Assembly: GCA_900541965.1 (NCBI GenBank)
Contig: UQLN01000024.1
Coordinates: forward strand, 1 to 64,000
Direction of reading: 5' to 3'
From: an uncultured Parabacteroides sp.
Lineage (GTDB): Bacteria; Bacteroidota; Bacteroidia; Bacteroidales; Tannerellaceae
Length of the DNA: 64,000 nucleotides
Part shown: positions 9,056 through 17,800 of the stretch, in pieces
How positions within the stretch are numbered: the stretch's first letter is position 1
Layout of the letters: each line of letters opens with the position of its first letter
Program-made: the position numbers and the translations under genes
The notes under the pieces: model-generated
Databases searched by the model: none
Seen by the model: only the letters and a program-made list of their open reading frames with translations
Told to the model about the DNA's origin: nothing

Positions 9056-11425
9056 ATGGAAATAGATAAATACCGGTTGCTGCTGGATAATGCCCAGGTA
9101 GGTTGGTGGGAAGCCGATTTTGAAAATGGGTATTATATCTGTTCGGATTATTTGGTTAGCCTGATGGAGCTGAAAGACAAAAGAGTTTCTTTTCTTGACT
9201 TTCTGATGCTAATCCATGAAGACTACCGGGCCCGTATTGCGAATGAATTTTCTTTTTTTAAAGGGATTGGTATTTATGAGCAGATATTTCCAATGAAAAC
9301 ATGCTATGGTTTCAAATTTGTCCGTACTAAAATCTGTGAACGCAGGGTTGATGAGTCCGGTAAAATAATTGTATTGGGTATCCTGCAATTAATACCCAAT
9401 AAGGAGTTTAACGAAGAGTCGAATGTGAGTAATGAGCTGGATAGCATACTCAGGCATTTGGGAAGTGTCTCCCGGGCTTTGCATTCATTTATTCAGACAA
9501 ACGATCTTCCGGGTTCTATCCATTTGGTACTGACAGAGATATTATATTCTATCAATACAAAAGGCAGGGCTTATATTATGGAATATAACAATGAATTGCA
9601 AACCATAAGTTGTACTTACGAGGTATGCAGTGAGGGAGTTAAAACTGTTCGTGATTCTTTACAGAGTATATCTGTAGCCACTTTGCTCTGGTCTACGCAA
9701 AAAATACAAAAATTATATCCGGTATTGGTTAATAATCTGGATGAATTGCCGTCGGAGGCAGCCGAAGAAAAGCGTTATCTGCAACAGAGAGGAGCACTTT
9801 CCCTGATATTGATACCTTTGATAATAAAGAATAAGGCTTGGGGATATATCGGTATCGATATAGTGGACAAGTACCGTATATGGAATCTTGAGGACTACCA
9901 ATGGTTATCGTCGATAGCTAATATCATTAGCATTATTACGAAAATGGCGAGAATAAACGAAGCATTGGACCATAGTGAGAAACTTTTGCGTAATATATAT
10001 ACCAATATACCGGTAGGTATTGAATTATATGATCAGAATGGCTATCTGGTCGATATGAATAATAAAGACGTTGAAATATTCGGTGTGGAATCGAAGAAAG
10101 CAGCATTGGGTATCAATGTTTTCGATAATCCGGTTATCCCTTGCGAAATAATAGAAAAGGTCAGAAACCGTAGGCCTGTGACTTTCCGTTTAAGTTATCC
10201 TTTTAAACTTATCACGGAAAATAACTACTATCCTACAATGAAAGAGGGTACAATCGATTTGCTTACAAAAGTCAGTATGTTGTATGACAGTCATGGCGAA
10301 TTGATTAATTACCTTTTTATAAATCTGGATGACACAGATAAAACAATTGCATATAACCGGATTGAGGAATTTGAGTATTTCTTTACATTAGTCAGCCAAT
10401 ATGCGAAAGTAGGCTATGCTAAATTTGATTTGCTTACCCATGAAGGATATGCAATCAGCCAATGGTATCGGAACCTGGGAGAGAAAGAGGGAACACCTCT
10501 CCCGCAGATAATAGGTTTGTATAATGCGGTACATCCGGAAGACCGGGAAATAATGATTCAATTCTTTGAAGACGTTAAGCAGGGGAAAGTGAATAGTATT
10601 CGTAAAGAGCTGCGTATTAAAAATGAAGATGGCTGGAAATGGATACGTGTAAATGTAATGCGTAATATGCAGGCGAATGATCCTTCCAAACTGGAAATGA
10701 TTTGTGTGAATTATGATATTACGGAATTAAAGGAGACGGAGCAGCAGAGAAAGAAAGCAGAAGAGCTGGACCAGCTTAAGTCTGCCTTTTTAGCGAATAT
10801 GAGTCATGAAATCCGGACCCCGTTGAATGCGATTGTTGGTTTTTCAACATTGCTGGCAGAAACGGATGAGGAGGAGGATAAAGTGCAGTTTGCTGATATA
10901 ATCCAGAAAAATAATGAATTACTGCTACAATTAATATCAGATGTCCTGGATTTGGCAAAAATAGAATCCAATACTTTTGAAATGAAACCGACCGACATCG
11001 ATTTGCAGGAATTGTATAAGGAGTTGGTAGTTTCCTTACGGATAAAAATTACGGAAGATGTTGATTTGATTTCTTCTCCCGGACTTCAACCTTGCATTTT
11101 CTATTGTGATCGTACCCGTTTGACACAGATACTGGCGAATTTTGTTAATAATGCGATTAAGCATACGGAAAAAGGTTTTATTCTATTAGATTATCATGTC
11201 TATCCTCATGAAATAGAATTTTCAGTAACCGATAGTGGAGAGGGGATGAACCCGGAAATGACAAAGCGTGTTTTTGATCGTTTTTACAAAGGGAATACTT
11301 TTAAGCAGGGAACAGGGCTTGGTCTGTCTATTTGTAAAAGTTTAGTAGAGCAGTTAGGCGGAAAAATCGGAGTAAAGTCAGAGTTGGGAAAAGGTTCCTG
11401 CTTCTGGTTTACTTTACCCCGTTAA
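9056..11425 (+). CDS. Soluble PAS/GAF sensor histidine kinase
   Basis: This 789-residue protein has no signal peptide or membrane segment, so it is predicted cytoplasmic. An N-terminal PAS-like region is followed by a GAF-like region (about residues 135-300) and further PAS domains (about 310-560, the last ending in MICVNYDITELKETE). The HisKA box is FLANMSHEIRTPLNAIVGF with phospho-acceptor His584. The HATPase has N (NFVNNAIKHT), G1 (DSGEGMNPEM), F (FDRFYKG) and G2 (GTGLGLSICKSLV) boxes. It ends in a standard kinase terminus with no receiver domain. No response-regulator gene is adjacent, so its partner and signal are unknown. Its stop lies 4 bp from the converging upp gene. Confidence 0.93.
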   Translation: MEIDKYRLLLDNAQVGWWEADFENGYYICSDYLVSLMELKDKRVSFLDFLMLIHEDYRARIANEFSFFKGIGIYEQIFPMKTCYGFKFVRTKICERRVDESGKIIVLGILQLIPNKEFNEESNVSNELDSILRHLGSVSRALHSFIQTNDLPGSIHLVLTEILYSINTKGRAYIMEYNNELQTISCTYEVCSEGVKTVRDSLQSISVATLLWSTQKIQKLYPVLVNNLDELPSEAAEEKRYLQQRGALSLILIPLIIKNKAWGYIGIDIVDKYRIWNLEDYQWLSSIANIISIITKMARINEALDHSEKLLRNIYTNIPVGIELYDQNGYLVDMNNKDVEIFGVESKKAALGINVFDNPVIPCEIIEKVRNRRPVTFRLSYPFKLITENNYYPTMKEGTIDLLTKVSMLYDSHGELINYLFINLDDTDKTIAYNRIEEFEYFFTLVSQYAKVGYAKFDLLTHEGYAISQWYRNLGEKEGTPLPQIIGLYNAVHPEDREIMIQFFEDVKQGKVNSIRKELRIKNEDGWKWIRVNVMRNMQANDPSKLEMICVNYDITELKETEQQRKKAEELDQLKSAFLANMSHEIRTPLNAIVGFSTLLAETDEEEDKVQFADIIQKNNELLLQLISDVLDLAKIESNTFEMKPTDIDLQELYKELVVSLRIKITEDVDLISSPGLQPCIFYCDRTRLTQILANFVNNAIKHTEKGFILLDYHVYPHEIEFSVTDSGEGMNPEMTKRVFDRFYKGNTFKQGTGLGLSICKSLVEQLGGKIGVKSELGKGSCFWFTLPR

Positions 11426-11429
11426 TTCC

Positions 11430-12083
11430 TTATTCTTTTTCACCATAGGCAAGGTCGCCTGCATCGCCTAATCCGGGAACGATATAGGAATGCTCGTCCA
11501 GGCCTTCATCGATAGCAGCAACCCATATTGTCGTAATATCGTCCGGCATTTTTCTTTCAAGATATTCGATAGCTTGTTTGCTGGCGATGATAGAAGCTAC
11601 ATGTATATGGGCAGGATGTCCTTTGGTTCTTAAAGCCTCATAAGCCAATTCCATGGAACTGCCGGTAGCCAGCATCGGGTCGGTTATGATTAAAGTCTTG
11701 TCGCTTATCCGTGGTGAAGCAATGTATTCGATATGAATATCAAAGTTCAGACGGTCTTTATATTTACGGTAGGCAGAAACAAATGCATTTTCCGCGTTGT
11801 CCAGATAGCTGAGGAAGCCCTGATGATAGGGAAGCCCTGCACGCAGGATTGTACTGATAACAACATTTTCATCCGGGGTACTCATTGGTGCGAAGCCTAA
11901 AGGCGACTGGATTTCTTTGGTGCTGTAACTAAAATCTTTACTGATTTCGTAGGCCATAATTTCACCGATGCGTTCGATATTACGGCGGAAACGTAAACTG
12001 TCTTTCTGGATATTAACGTCGCGTAGTTCGGCGACAAACCTGTTTAATATGGAATTGTTTTCTCCAAGGTTAATTATTTTCAT
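11430..12083 (-). CDS. upp: Uracil phosphoribosyltransferase
   Basis: This 217-residue protein converts uracil and PRPP to UMP in pyrimidine salvage. The PRPP-binding loop is seen as LIITDPMLATGSSMELA, and the uracil-site C-terminus ends in YIVPGLGDAGDLAYG. I chose the ATG at 12083 (MKIINLGENNSILN) because it fits the family length; the frame stays open 30 codons further upstream but that part looks non-coding and lies beside the HU terminator. A possible weak -7 element lies just upstream on the minus strand. Confidence 0.96.
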   Translation of the reverse strand: MKIINLGENNSILNRFVAELRDVNIQKDSLRFRRNIERIGEIMAYEISKDFSYSTKEIQSPLGFAPMSTPDENVVISTILRAGLPYHQGFLSYLDNAENAFVSAYRKYKDRLNFDIHIEYIASPRISDKTLIITDPMLATGSSMELAYEALRTKGHPAHIHVASIIASKQAIEYLERKMPDDITTIWVAAIDEGLDEHSYIVPGLGDAGDLAYGEKE

Positions 12084-12130
12084 GTGAATTGTATTAATTT
12101 GGCGCGAATTTAATACAATTAGATTGGGAA

Positions 12131-12195
12131 GAATAATTTTTTTTCTGAAAAATAGATAACCCTGAATACCCATTTTAAACCGGGTATTCAGGGTT
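12131..12195 (-). terminator. Terminator of the HU gene
   Basis: A perfect 14-bp stem (AACCCTGAATACCC and GGGTATTCAGGGTT, at 12158-12171 and 12182-12195) lies 23 bp past the HU stop. On the minus strand it is followed by a T-rich tract. Confidence 0.85.
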
Positions 12196-12217
12196 TCTGT
12201 TATGTAACCTTAATTTA

Positions 12218-12508
12218 TTACTTTTTTTCTCCCTGGTTGTTAATTGCATTAAGCAAATACTTTCCTGGTTTGAATTTCACTGTGGTTCTTGCCGGAATCA
12301 TTACCGGAGTACCAGTTTTCGGGTTACGTGCTAAACGGCTGGTTTGTGGGCGTGGGGTTAACGTTCCGAAGCCGATCAATACGATCTCTTCGTTTTTGGA
12401 CATGGCTTCGGTTACGATGTCAATGTACGCATCCAGCATCTTCTTACTTTTCTGCTTCTGCATTCCTGCCTTTTCTGCTAAGGCTTCAATCAGTTCTGCT
12501 TTGTTCAT
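12218..12508 (-). CDS. HU family DNA-binding protein
   Basis: This 96-residue protein is a typical small nucleoid protein: N-terminal helices (MNKAELIEALAEKAGMQKQK), the VLIGFGTL strand, and the beta-arm segment ARNPKTGTPVMIPARTTVKF, which contains the minor-groove-inserting proline motif. It bends and compacts DNA as a dimer. It stands alone as a single-gene unit with its own hairpin terminator. Confidence 0.97.
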   Translation of the reverse strand: MNKAELIEALAEKAGMQKQKSKKMLDAYIDIVTEAMSKNEEIVLIGFGTLTPRPQTSRLARNPKTGTPVMIPARTTVKFKPGKYLLNAINNQGEKK

Positions 12509-12726
12509 GAGTGTTTTGATTTAAAAAAAAATTTGTATACATAAAATTGGTCTAAATGTCTTTCTTCCTTCACCAAGGAAGAATTTGACTTCCATACTTA
12601 TTAAACAAAGGTTTCCGCGAATTGTTACGAGTGGGTAAATAAAAAACGTTAAAAATGAGCGATTTATGGAACCTCCTGTATTTCTTAATTTATAGCGATA
12701 AGAGACGATATTAGAATATTTATAGT

Positions 12727-12734
12727 TATTTTTG
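12727..12734 (+). promoter_or_regulatory. Putative -7 promoter element of murB
   Basis: TATTTTTG matches the Bacteroidales -7 consensus TAnnTTTG and ends 26 bp before the murB ATG. No clear -33 TTG was found at the right distance. Confidence 0.45.
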
Positions 12735-12760
12735 TCTTCCCAAATAATAATAAAACAAGT

Positions 12761-13774
12761 ATGAAGATTGAAGAAAATTACTCGTTGGAGGGGCATAATA
12801 CATTTCATCTACCAGTCAAGACCCGTTGGTTTATGGAGTATGCAAGTGAAGAAGAATTGTCGCGGATTTTGCATGATGAGTACTTTCAAGAGTGCCGTTC
12901 TCTGCATATAGGCGAAGGTAGTAATTTACTTTTTATTAATGATTTTAATGGAATTATTTTACATTCACGGATAAAAGGCATTTCGGTAGAAGAAGAGACA
13001 GAACATTCTGTTTTGCTTCGTGTCGGGGCAGGGGAGAATTGGGATGATGTAGTTGCTTATGCCGTGGAGCATGGATGGGGAGGTATAGAAAACTTGTCCC
13101 TGATTCCGGGAGAAGCCGGTGCTGCTGCAATTCAGAATATCGGTGCATACGGTGTGGAAATTAAAGATGTTATCGAAACGGTGGAGACTTATAACCAGCT
13201 TTCTTTTGAAAAACGTATCTTTTCCAACCGGGAATGTGAATATGGCTATCGGCGGAGTTATTTTAAAGATGAAAAGAACGATCCTTATATTGTAACCTAT
13301 ATAACCATTCGTTTGAACAAGCAACCACAGTTTTCTGTTCAATATGGAAATCTGGAAGATGAATTGTCCAAGTATCCCGAAATAACGTTGCAGGCTGTCC
13401 GTGATGCGGTTATTGCGATACGGCGCCGTAAGCTTCCGGATCCGGCAGAGCTGGGAAATGCCGGCAGTTTCTTTATGAATCCGGTTATTCCGGTTTCCCA
13501 GTTTGAGAAGTTGAAAGTCCAATACCCGGACATTCCTTCCTATCCGGCAGGTGATGGCAAAATAAAAGTTCCGGCAGGCTGGATGATCGAGCAATGCGGG
13601 TTTAAAGGTAAATCGCATGGAGCTGTAGGTGTGTATGAAAAACAGGCATTGGTTTTAGTTAATCTGGGAGATGCCAGAGGATACGAAATTGCACTTGTCG
13701 CAGAAAGTATCCGTACGGCTGTACAAGATAAATTCGGCATAGAGATTATGCCGGAGGTTAAATATGTAGAATAA
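12761..13774 (+). CDS. murB: UDP-N-acetylmuramate dehydrogenase
   Basis: This 337-residue flavoenzyme reduces UDP-GlcNAc-enolpyruvate to UDP-MurNAc, the second committed step of peptidoglycan synthesis, using FAD and NADPH. The FAD-binding domain has IGEGSNLLF and the segment LSLIPGEAGAAAIQNIGAYGVEI. The substrate domain has GNAGSFFMNPV, which contains the catalytic Ser, PAGWMIEQCGFKGK, and the terminal PEVKY with the catalytic Glu. Length and motifs fit the longer, type I MurB. Its stop overlaps the ATG of the next gene (TAATG), indicating translational coupling. Confidence 0.97.
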   Translation: MKIEENYSLEGHNTFHLPVKTRWFMEYASEEELSRILHDEYFQECRSLHIGEGSNLLFINDFNGIILHSRIKGISVEEETEHSVLLRVGAGENWDDVVAYAVEHGWGGIENLSLIPGEAGAAAIQNIGAYGVEIKDVIETVETYNQLSFEKRIFSNRECEYGYRRSYFKDEKNDPYIVTYITIRLNKQPQFSVQYGNLEDELSKYPEITLQAVRDAVIAIRRRKLPDPAELGNAGSFFMNPVIPVSQFEKLKVQYPDIPSYPAGDGKIKVPAGWMIEQCGFKGKSHGAVGVYEKQALVLVNLGDARGYEIALVAESIRTAVQDKFGIEIMPEVKYVE

Positions 13775-14529
13775 TGGAAATTACGTTTTTAGGAACAGGA
13801 ACTTCAACCGGAGTTCCTGAAATTGGTTGTACCTGTGAGGTTTGTACCAGTTCCGACCCTCGTGATTGGCGTTTACGAACTTCAGTTTTAGTAGAAACGG
13901 AGGGAAAAAGAATCTTATTGGACTGTGGTCCGGATTTCCGTTGGCAGATGATAAAAAATAAGACCAGCCAGTTGGATGCTGTCCTTATTTCACATGAACA
14001 TTATGACCACGTCGGTGGTTTGGATGACTTACGTCCTTTCTGCCGTGTAAAAGGGGTGGATATTTATGCGGAGGATTATGTGGCAGAGGCCATAGAAACC
14101 CGTATTCCGTATGCCTTTCGTGTGAATAAGTATCCGGGCGTACCCAATCTGGAATTACACCGGATATCAGAGGAACCGTTTGTTACGGCAGGTATTCCGG
14201 TTATACCGATCCGTGTAATGCATGGCAAACTTCCGATTTTGGGATACCGTATCGGGAATATGGCTTATGTAACGGATGTCAAATACCTGCCGGAAGAGGA
14301 ATATGATAAGCTGAAAGGATTGGATGTTTTGATTATTACGGCACTTCGTAAAACAATCCATCCTACACATGAGACTTTGGATGAGGCTTTAGCAAATATA
14401 GAACGTCTGCATCCGAGAGATGCTTACCTGATTCATATGGGACATAGCATTGGCCTTCATGCGGAGGTTGAAAAAGAATTGCCGCCTCATGTGCATTTGG
14501 CTTATGACGGTTTAAAGGTTACGATATAA
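13774..14529 (+). CDS. MBL-fold metallo-hydrolase, PhnP-like
   Basis: This 251-residue metallo-beta-lactamase-fold protein carries the metal motif SHEHYDHVGGLDDLRPF (HxHxDH). Its N-terminus is GTGTSTGVPEIGCTCEVC followed by SSDPRDWRLRTS, as in PhnP-type phosphodiesterases. The family hydrolyses phosphodiesters, including 5-phosphoribosyl 1,2-cyclic phosphate in phosphonate-using bacteria. No phosphonate genes are nearby, so that substrate is not implied. It overlaps the murB stop by one base. Its end and that of the converging unknown gene fall beside an 18-bp palindrome (14537-14554) that may serve as a weak shared terminator. Confidence 0.92.
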   Translation: MEITFLGTGTSTGVPEIGCTCEVCTSSDPRDWRLRTSVLVETEGKRILLDCGPDFRWQMIKNKTSQLDAVLISHEHYDHVGGLDDLRPFCRVKGVDIYAEDYVAEAIETRIPYAFRVNKYPGVPNLELHRISEEPFVTAGIPVIPIRVMHGKLPILGYRIGNMAYVTDVKYLPEEEYDKLKGLDVLIITALRKTIHPTHETLDEALANIERLHPRDAYLIHMGHSIGLHAEVEKELPPHVHLAYDGLKVTI

Positions 14530-14535
14530 TGCGGT

Positions 14536-15408
14536 TTACCGGTTGCAACCGGTATAATAAACGTTTTCGCCCTCTATATTAATCTGGTTTTGAATGTGGA
14601 ATTGTGGAAATATCTGTTCTATACGCAAGGTCAATGTATCGGCAAGCGCCTGGTAAAGTGAATCTGATGTTTGAAAATAAGGAACGCTACCGAAGCAACA
14701 GATATTTCCTTCACTCATAAAAATATCAGCTCCTAACCAATAGTCGTTTATTCTCCATTCCGTTGAGTTGCCGGTTTTCACATACAAGTCCAGGCTGTCT
14801 GAATTAATCATCAGGTTAAGCGGTGCATTCGGGTCGAATGTTTTTCGTAGCTGCTTTTGCCGGGCGGAAAGTGTATGTGGGGAACTTGCCAGTATATCGG
14901 CAGCCTCTTCCAGCAACTTCTTGCTATAGCTTGCCACGTAGATATTATGGTATTGGAAACAACCGAAGAACTGGTTGCCGGTATCCGGATAATAACTGAA
15001 TGTAATGTCTCCTTTTGTTTGCATTTGCGGGGCAAAGGAGTTGAAAAACTTTTCCGGAATCTTATTGCCTACCGATGTATTCGTTTTAGAGTAATATACA
15101 ATCCCTTGCGGGTGGAAAGAAAGAAGGGTAGTCGATTGCTCTTTATTCTCAGAAAGAAGGGATAGGTATATATCCGGTATTTTGCCGGTAAAAGCATCAT
15201 ATACAGGTTTGGATGCAAGCATATGCTTGGTAAAAGAAACCGGACGGTTTATTGCCAGTATGGCATAGGAGTTGGGAGCAGTCAATGCATATAAGTCCGT
15301 TTGTATGGTCTTTTTCTTGTTTTCTATATTTCCGAAAAAGAACCAGATAACCGATAATACGATGATGACCGCTATTGGAAAAAAGATTATTTCCCGCCGG
15401 ATTCTCAT
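14536..15408 (-). CDS. Membrane-anchored protein of unknown function
   Basis: This 290-residue protein has one N-terminal transmembrane helix (IIFFPIAVIIVLSVIWFFFG), so most of it is predicted periplasmic. I recognise no catalytic motif. I chose the start at 15408 because its ATG overlaps the nth stop (ATGA), which gives translational coupling; an upstream ATG at 15453 would overlap nth by 49 bp. It is the last gene of a crcB-nth-unknown operon. The final codons form part of an 18-bp perfect palindrome. It broadly resembles Bacteroidales proteins annotated as hypothetical, and I assign no function. Confidence 0.8.
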   Translation of the reverse strand: MRIRREIIFFPIAVIIVLSVIWFFFGNIENKKKTIQTDLYALTAPNSYAILAINRPVSFTKHMLASKPVYDAFTGKIPDIYLSLLSENKEQSTTLLSFHPQGIVYYSKTNTSVGNKIPEKFFNSFAPQMQTKGDITFSYYPDTGNQFFGCFQYHNIYVASYSKKLLEEAADILASSPHTLSARQKQLRKTFDPNAPLNLMINSDSLDLYVKTGNSTEWRINDYWLGADIFMSEGNICCFGSVPYFQTSDSLYQALADTLTLRIEQIFPQFHIQNQINIEGENVYYTGCNR

Positions 15409-16046
15409 GCTTTTGTGTTCATGAAATACTTGCACCACTGCTTTAATCCGCATGCTTCACATTTAGGTTTGCGGGCAATACAAGTGTAACGCCCATGCAG
15501 GATAAGCCAATGATGAGCTATTGGGATTTTTTCTTCCGGAATGTGTTTTACAAGTTCTTTTTCCGTTTCCAGCGGTGTTTTGCTGTTGTTCGTTAATCCG
15601 ATACGGTTGGCCACGCGGAATACGTGGGTATCCACAGCCATAGCCGGCTTATTATACACAACGGAAGCGATCACATTCGCAGTCTTGCGTCCTACTCCGG
15701 GAAGTTTTTGCAATTCATCGATGTCCGAAGGTACCACACCTTTGAAATCATTTACCAGCATTTTTGCCATGCCAACCAAATGTTTGGATTTGTTGTTCGG
15801 GTAAGAGACACTGCGTACGTATTCGAAAATAACTTCCGGGGTGGAAGCTGCCATTACCTCTGCTGTAGGAAAATCCCGAAACAAAGCCGGGGTAATCATG
15901 TTAACCCGTTTGTCTGTACATTGTGCGGACAGGATTACAGCTATCAGTAACTGGTAAGGATTATCGTAGTGCAATTCGGTTTCGGCAACCGGTACATTCT
16001 TTTCAAACCAATCCAATACACCTTTATATCGTTCTTCCTTGCGCAT
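15405..16046 (-). CDS. nth: Endonuclease III (DNA glycosylase/AP lyase)
   Basis: This 213-residue base-excision-repair enzyme removes oxidised pyrimidines. The helix-hairpin-helix is LPGVGRKTANVIASVVYNK, which includes the catalytic Lys, and the catalytic Asp follows in AVDTHVFRVANRIG. The C-terminal Cys cluster (CIARKPKCEACGLKQWC, spacing C-x6-C-x2-C-x5-C) binds a 4Fe-4S cluster. It lies 4 bp after crcB on the same strand and overlaps the next membrane-protein gene. Confidence 0.97.
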   Translation of the reverse strand: MRKEERYKGVLDWFEKNVPVAETELHYDNPYQLLIAVILSAQCTDKRVNMITPALFRDFPTAEVMAASTPEVIFEYVRSVSYPNNKSKHLVGMAKMLVNDFKGVVPSDIDELQKLPGVGRKTANVIASVVYNKPAMAVDTHVFRVANRIGLTNNSKTPLETEKELVKHIPEEKIPIAHHWLILHGRYTCIARKPKCEACGLKQWCKYFMNTKA

Positions 16047-16050
16047 ATCT

Positions 16051-16437
16051 TTATTTAATTAGATTCATAACATTTTTACCAAGAAGTAATCCGAGAAAAA
16101 CCGCAACAAGACCCAATAGGTTGCTTGCCAGGATATTCAGGAAAGCAAGTTTGTACTCGCCTGTTTTCATCAATGTCATTGTATCTAATGCAAACGAAGA
16201 GAATGTGGTAAATCCACCGAACAGTCCGGTAAAGAGAAAGATTCTGGCGTTGGCAGACAGACTTGTGTATTCGGCGATGCTCCAACAGAAACCAATAAGA
16301 AAAGACCCTATGACATTAACAGAAAGTATTCCGAACGGAAAGGAGTAAAGTAACGAACGCTGTACCCATGTCGAAACACCGAAACGGAATACGGTGCCGA
16401 TTGCTCCTCCTGCCAATAGTAATAAAACCTTTATCAT
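16051..16437 (-). CDS. crcB: Fluoride exporter CrcB/Fluc
   Basis: This 128-residue protein has four transmembrane helices. The family motifs VNVIGSFLIGF and GLFGGFTTFSSFALDT line the fluoride pore. The length fits a dual-topology homodimer, and no second crcB copy lies beside it. No fluoride riboswitch motif was found upstream. It is the first gene of the operon with nth. Confidence 0.95.
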   Translation of the reverse strand: MIKVLLLLAGGAIGTVFRFGVSTWVQRSLLYSFPFGILSVNVIGSFLIGFCWSIAEYTSLSANARIFLFTGLFGGFTTFSSFALDTMTLMKTGEYKLAFLNILASNLLGLVAVFLGLLLGKNVMNLIK

Positions 16438-16459
16438 ATCATCTTATCCTTAGTGTGTT

Positions 16460-16488
16460 TTCCCCGGGTTGGTTAATGACCCGGGGAA
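16460..16488 (-). terminator. Hairpin downstream of pheS
   Basis: A perfect 10-bp stem (TTCCCCGGGT and ACCCGGGGAA) with a 9-nt loop lies 27 bp past the pheS stop. No long T tract follows on the minus strand, so it may be a weak terminator or processing hairpin in front of crcB. Confidence 0.55.
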
Positions 16489-16514
16489 GATGGTAATTGA
16501 TTTAGGTTTCCAAT

Positions 16515-17534
16515 TTAATTGGCTGATTCAAACTCACGCAGGAAACGGACATCGTTTTCCGAGAACATACGTAAGTCCTTTACTTGGTATTTTAAGTTTG
16601 TAATTCGTTCGATACCCATACCCAGAGCGTAACCTGAATATACTTTGCTGTCGATACCGCAATTTTCAAGTACGTTAGGGTCTACCATACCGCATCCGAG
16701 GATTTCCACCCATCCGGTACCTTTACAGAAAGGACATCCTTTTCCGCCACATATGTTGCAGGAAATATCCATTTCGGCAGAAGGTTCGGTAAACGGGAAA
16801 TAAGAAGGACGCAGGCGGATTTTCGTATCTGCGCTGAACATTTCTTTCGCGAAGAATAACAAAGCTTGTTTTAAGTCGGCGAATGAAACGTCTTTATCAA
16901 CATATAATGCTTCCACCTGGTGGAAGAAACAATGTGCACGGTAAGAAATGGCTTCGTTGCGGTATACACGTCCCGGGCAGATAATACGGATGGGCGGTTC
17001 CTGATTTTCCATTGTACGGGTCTGTACGGAAGATGTATGTGTACGAAGTAACACGTCCGGATTATGCTGGATGAAGAATGTATCCTGCATGTCGCGTGCC
17101 GGATGGTCTTCTGCAAAATTCAATGAAGAGAATACATGCCAGTCGTCTTCGATTTCCGGCCCTTCGGCAATACTGAAGCCCAAGCGTCCGAAAATGTCAC
17201 AAATTTCTTTTCTTACGATTGAAAGCGGATGGCGGGTTCCTAATTCAATAGGATAAGCCGTACGGGTAAGGTCGATATCGTCGTTTGCCGTTTGCTCGTT
17301 ACTGAAACGTTCTTTCAGTTCATTGATTTTATTTTGAGTTGCCTCTTTTAATTGATTGAGGTGCTGACCCACTTCACGTTTTTGTTCTGCCGCAACATTG
17401 CGGAAATCATTCATCAGTAAGGAAATCTGACCTTTTTTACTGAGGTATTTAATACGTAAAGCTTCCAGTTCTTCAGCATTTGCAGCTTGCAGGTTTTCTA
17501 CTTCCCGAAGCAGTGCATTAATCTTATCGATCAT
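16515..17534 (-). CDS. pheS: Phenylalanyl-tRNA synthetase alpha subunit
   Basis: This 339-residue class II synthetase subunit charges tRNA-Phe as part of an alpha2-beta2 enzyme. It has an N-terminal coiled coil that contacts tRNA (about residues 1-80), then motif 2 (LLRTHTSSVQTRTME and RVYRNEAISYRAH), and motif 3 near the end (YALGMGIERITNLKY). I placed the start at ATG 17534 because a promoter (TTG-N19-TAACTTTG) sits at 17562-17591, inside the longer open frame that begins at 17591. No pheT is adjacent, as in other Bacteroidales. Confidence 0.97.
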   Translation of the reverse strand: MIDKINALLREVENLQAANAEELEALRIKYLSKKGQISLLMNDFRNVAAEQKREVGQHLNQLKEATQNKINELKERFSNEQTANDDIDLTRTAYPIELGTRHPLSIVRKEICDIFGRLGFSIAEGPEIEDDWHVFSSLNFAEDHPARDMQDTFFIQHNPDVLLRTHTSSVQTRTMENQEPPIRIICPGRVYRNEAISYRAHCFFHQVEALYVDKDVSFADLKQALLFFAKEMFSADTKIRLRPSYFPFTEPSAEMDISCNICGGKGCPFCKGTGWVEILGCGMVDPNVLENCGIDSKVYSGYALGMGIERITNLKYQVKDLRMFSENDVRFLREFESAN

Positions 17535-17561
17535 TTCTAACCATATTTTATTTTTAATGTG

Positions 17562-17591
17562 CAAAGTTACTCCTTTCTTTGGATACTGCAA
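17562..17591 (-). promoter_or_regulatory. pheS promoter
   Basis: On the minus strand, TTG is followed by exactly 19 bp and TAACTTTG, matching the Bacteroidales consensus (TTTG, 19-21 bp, TAnnTTTG). The -7 box ends 27 bp upstream of the pheS ATG. Confidence 0.8.
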
Positions 17592-17700
17592 CCGATTACA
17601 GGAGGTTTTTTAGATAAAATATAAGTTATATCCCGCTTTTTATCATAATTTTTAAGGTGGGGAAGACAAGTGAAGAAGGCTTGGATAGATTATGTATATA

Positions 17701-17784
17701 TGGCCTGTTTTCAAAACATAGGTGTTTTACATTCAAAACATATATGTTTTAAAATCAAAACACCTATGTTTTGAAAACAGGCCA
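17701..17784. repeat. Palindromic word array A: 28-bp perfect inverted repeat around an inner 16-bp palindrome
   Basis: The arms at 17701-17728 and 17757-17784 are perfect reverse complements. Between them lies a perfect palindrome at 17735-17750. Seen another way there are three related 16-bp units (17713, 17735 and 17757) exactly 22 bp apart, each with AAAACA at one end and TGTTTT at the other. It lies between the gpmA stop and the pheS promoter, with no U tract on either strand, so it is not a standard terminator. Confidence 0.9.
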
Positions 17785-17800
17785 TTTAGGATGAAATTTA

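Noticed and set aside
14537..14554. An 18-bp palindrome as a regulator binding site
   Set aside because: It lies in the last codons of a convergent gene pair, so a weak shared terminator is simpler.
16441..16514. A fluoride riboswitch near crcB
   Set aside because: The crcB leader lies within this gap and shows only a simple hairpin, without the riboswitch core.
17713..17772. Three 16-bp repeats with 6-bp spacers, considered as a CRISPR array
   Set aside because: Units and spacers are far too short, units are palindromes, and no cas genes are present.
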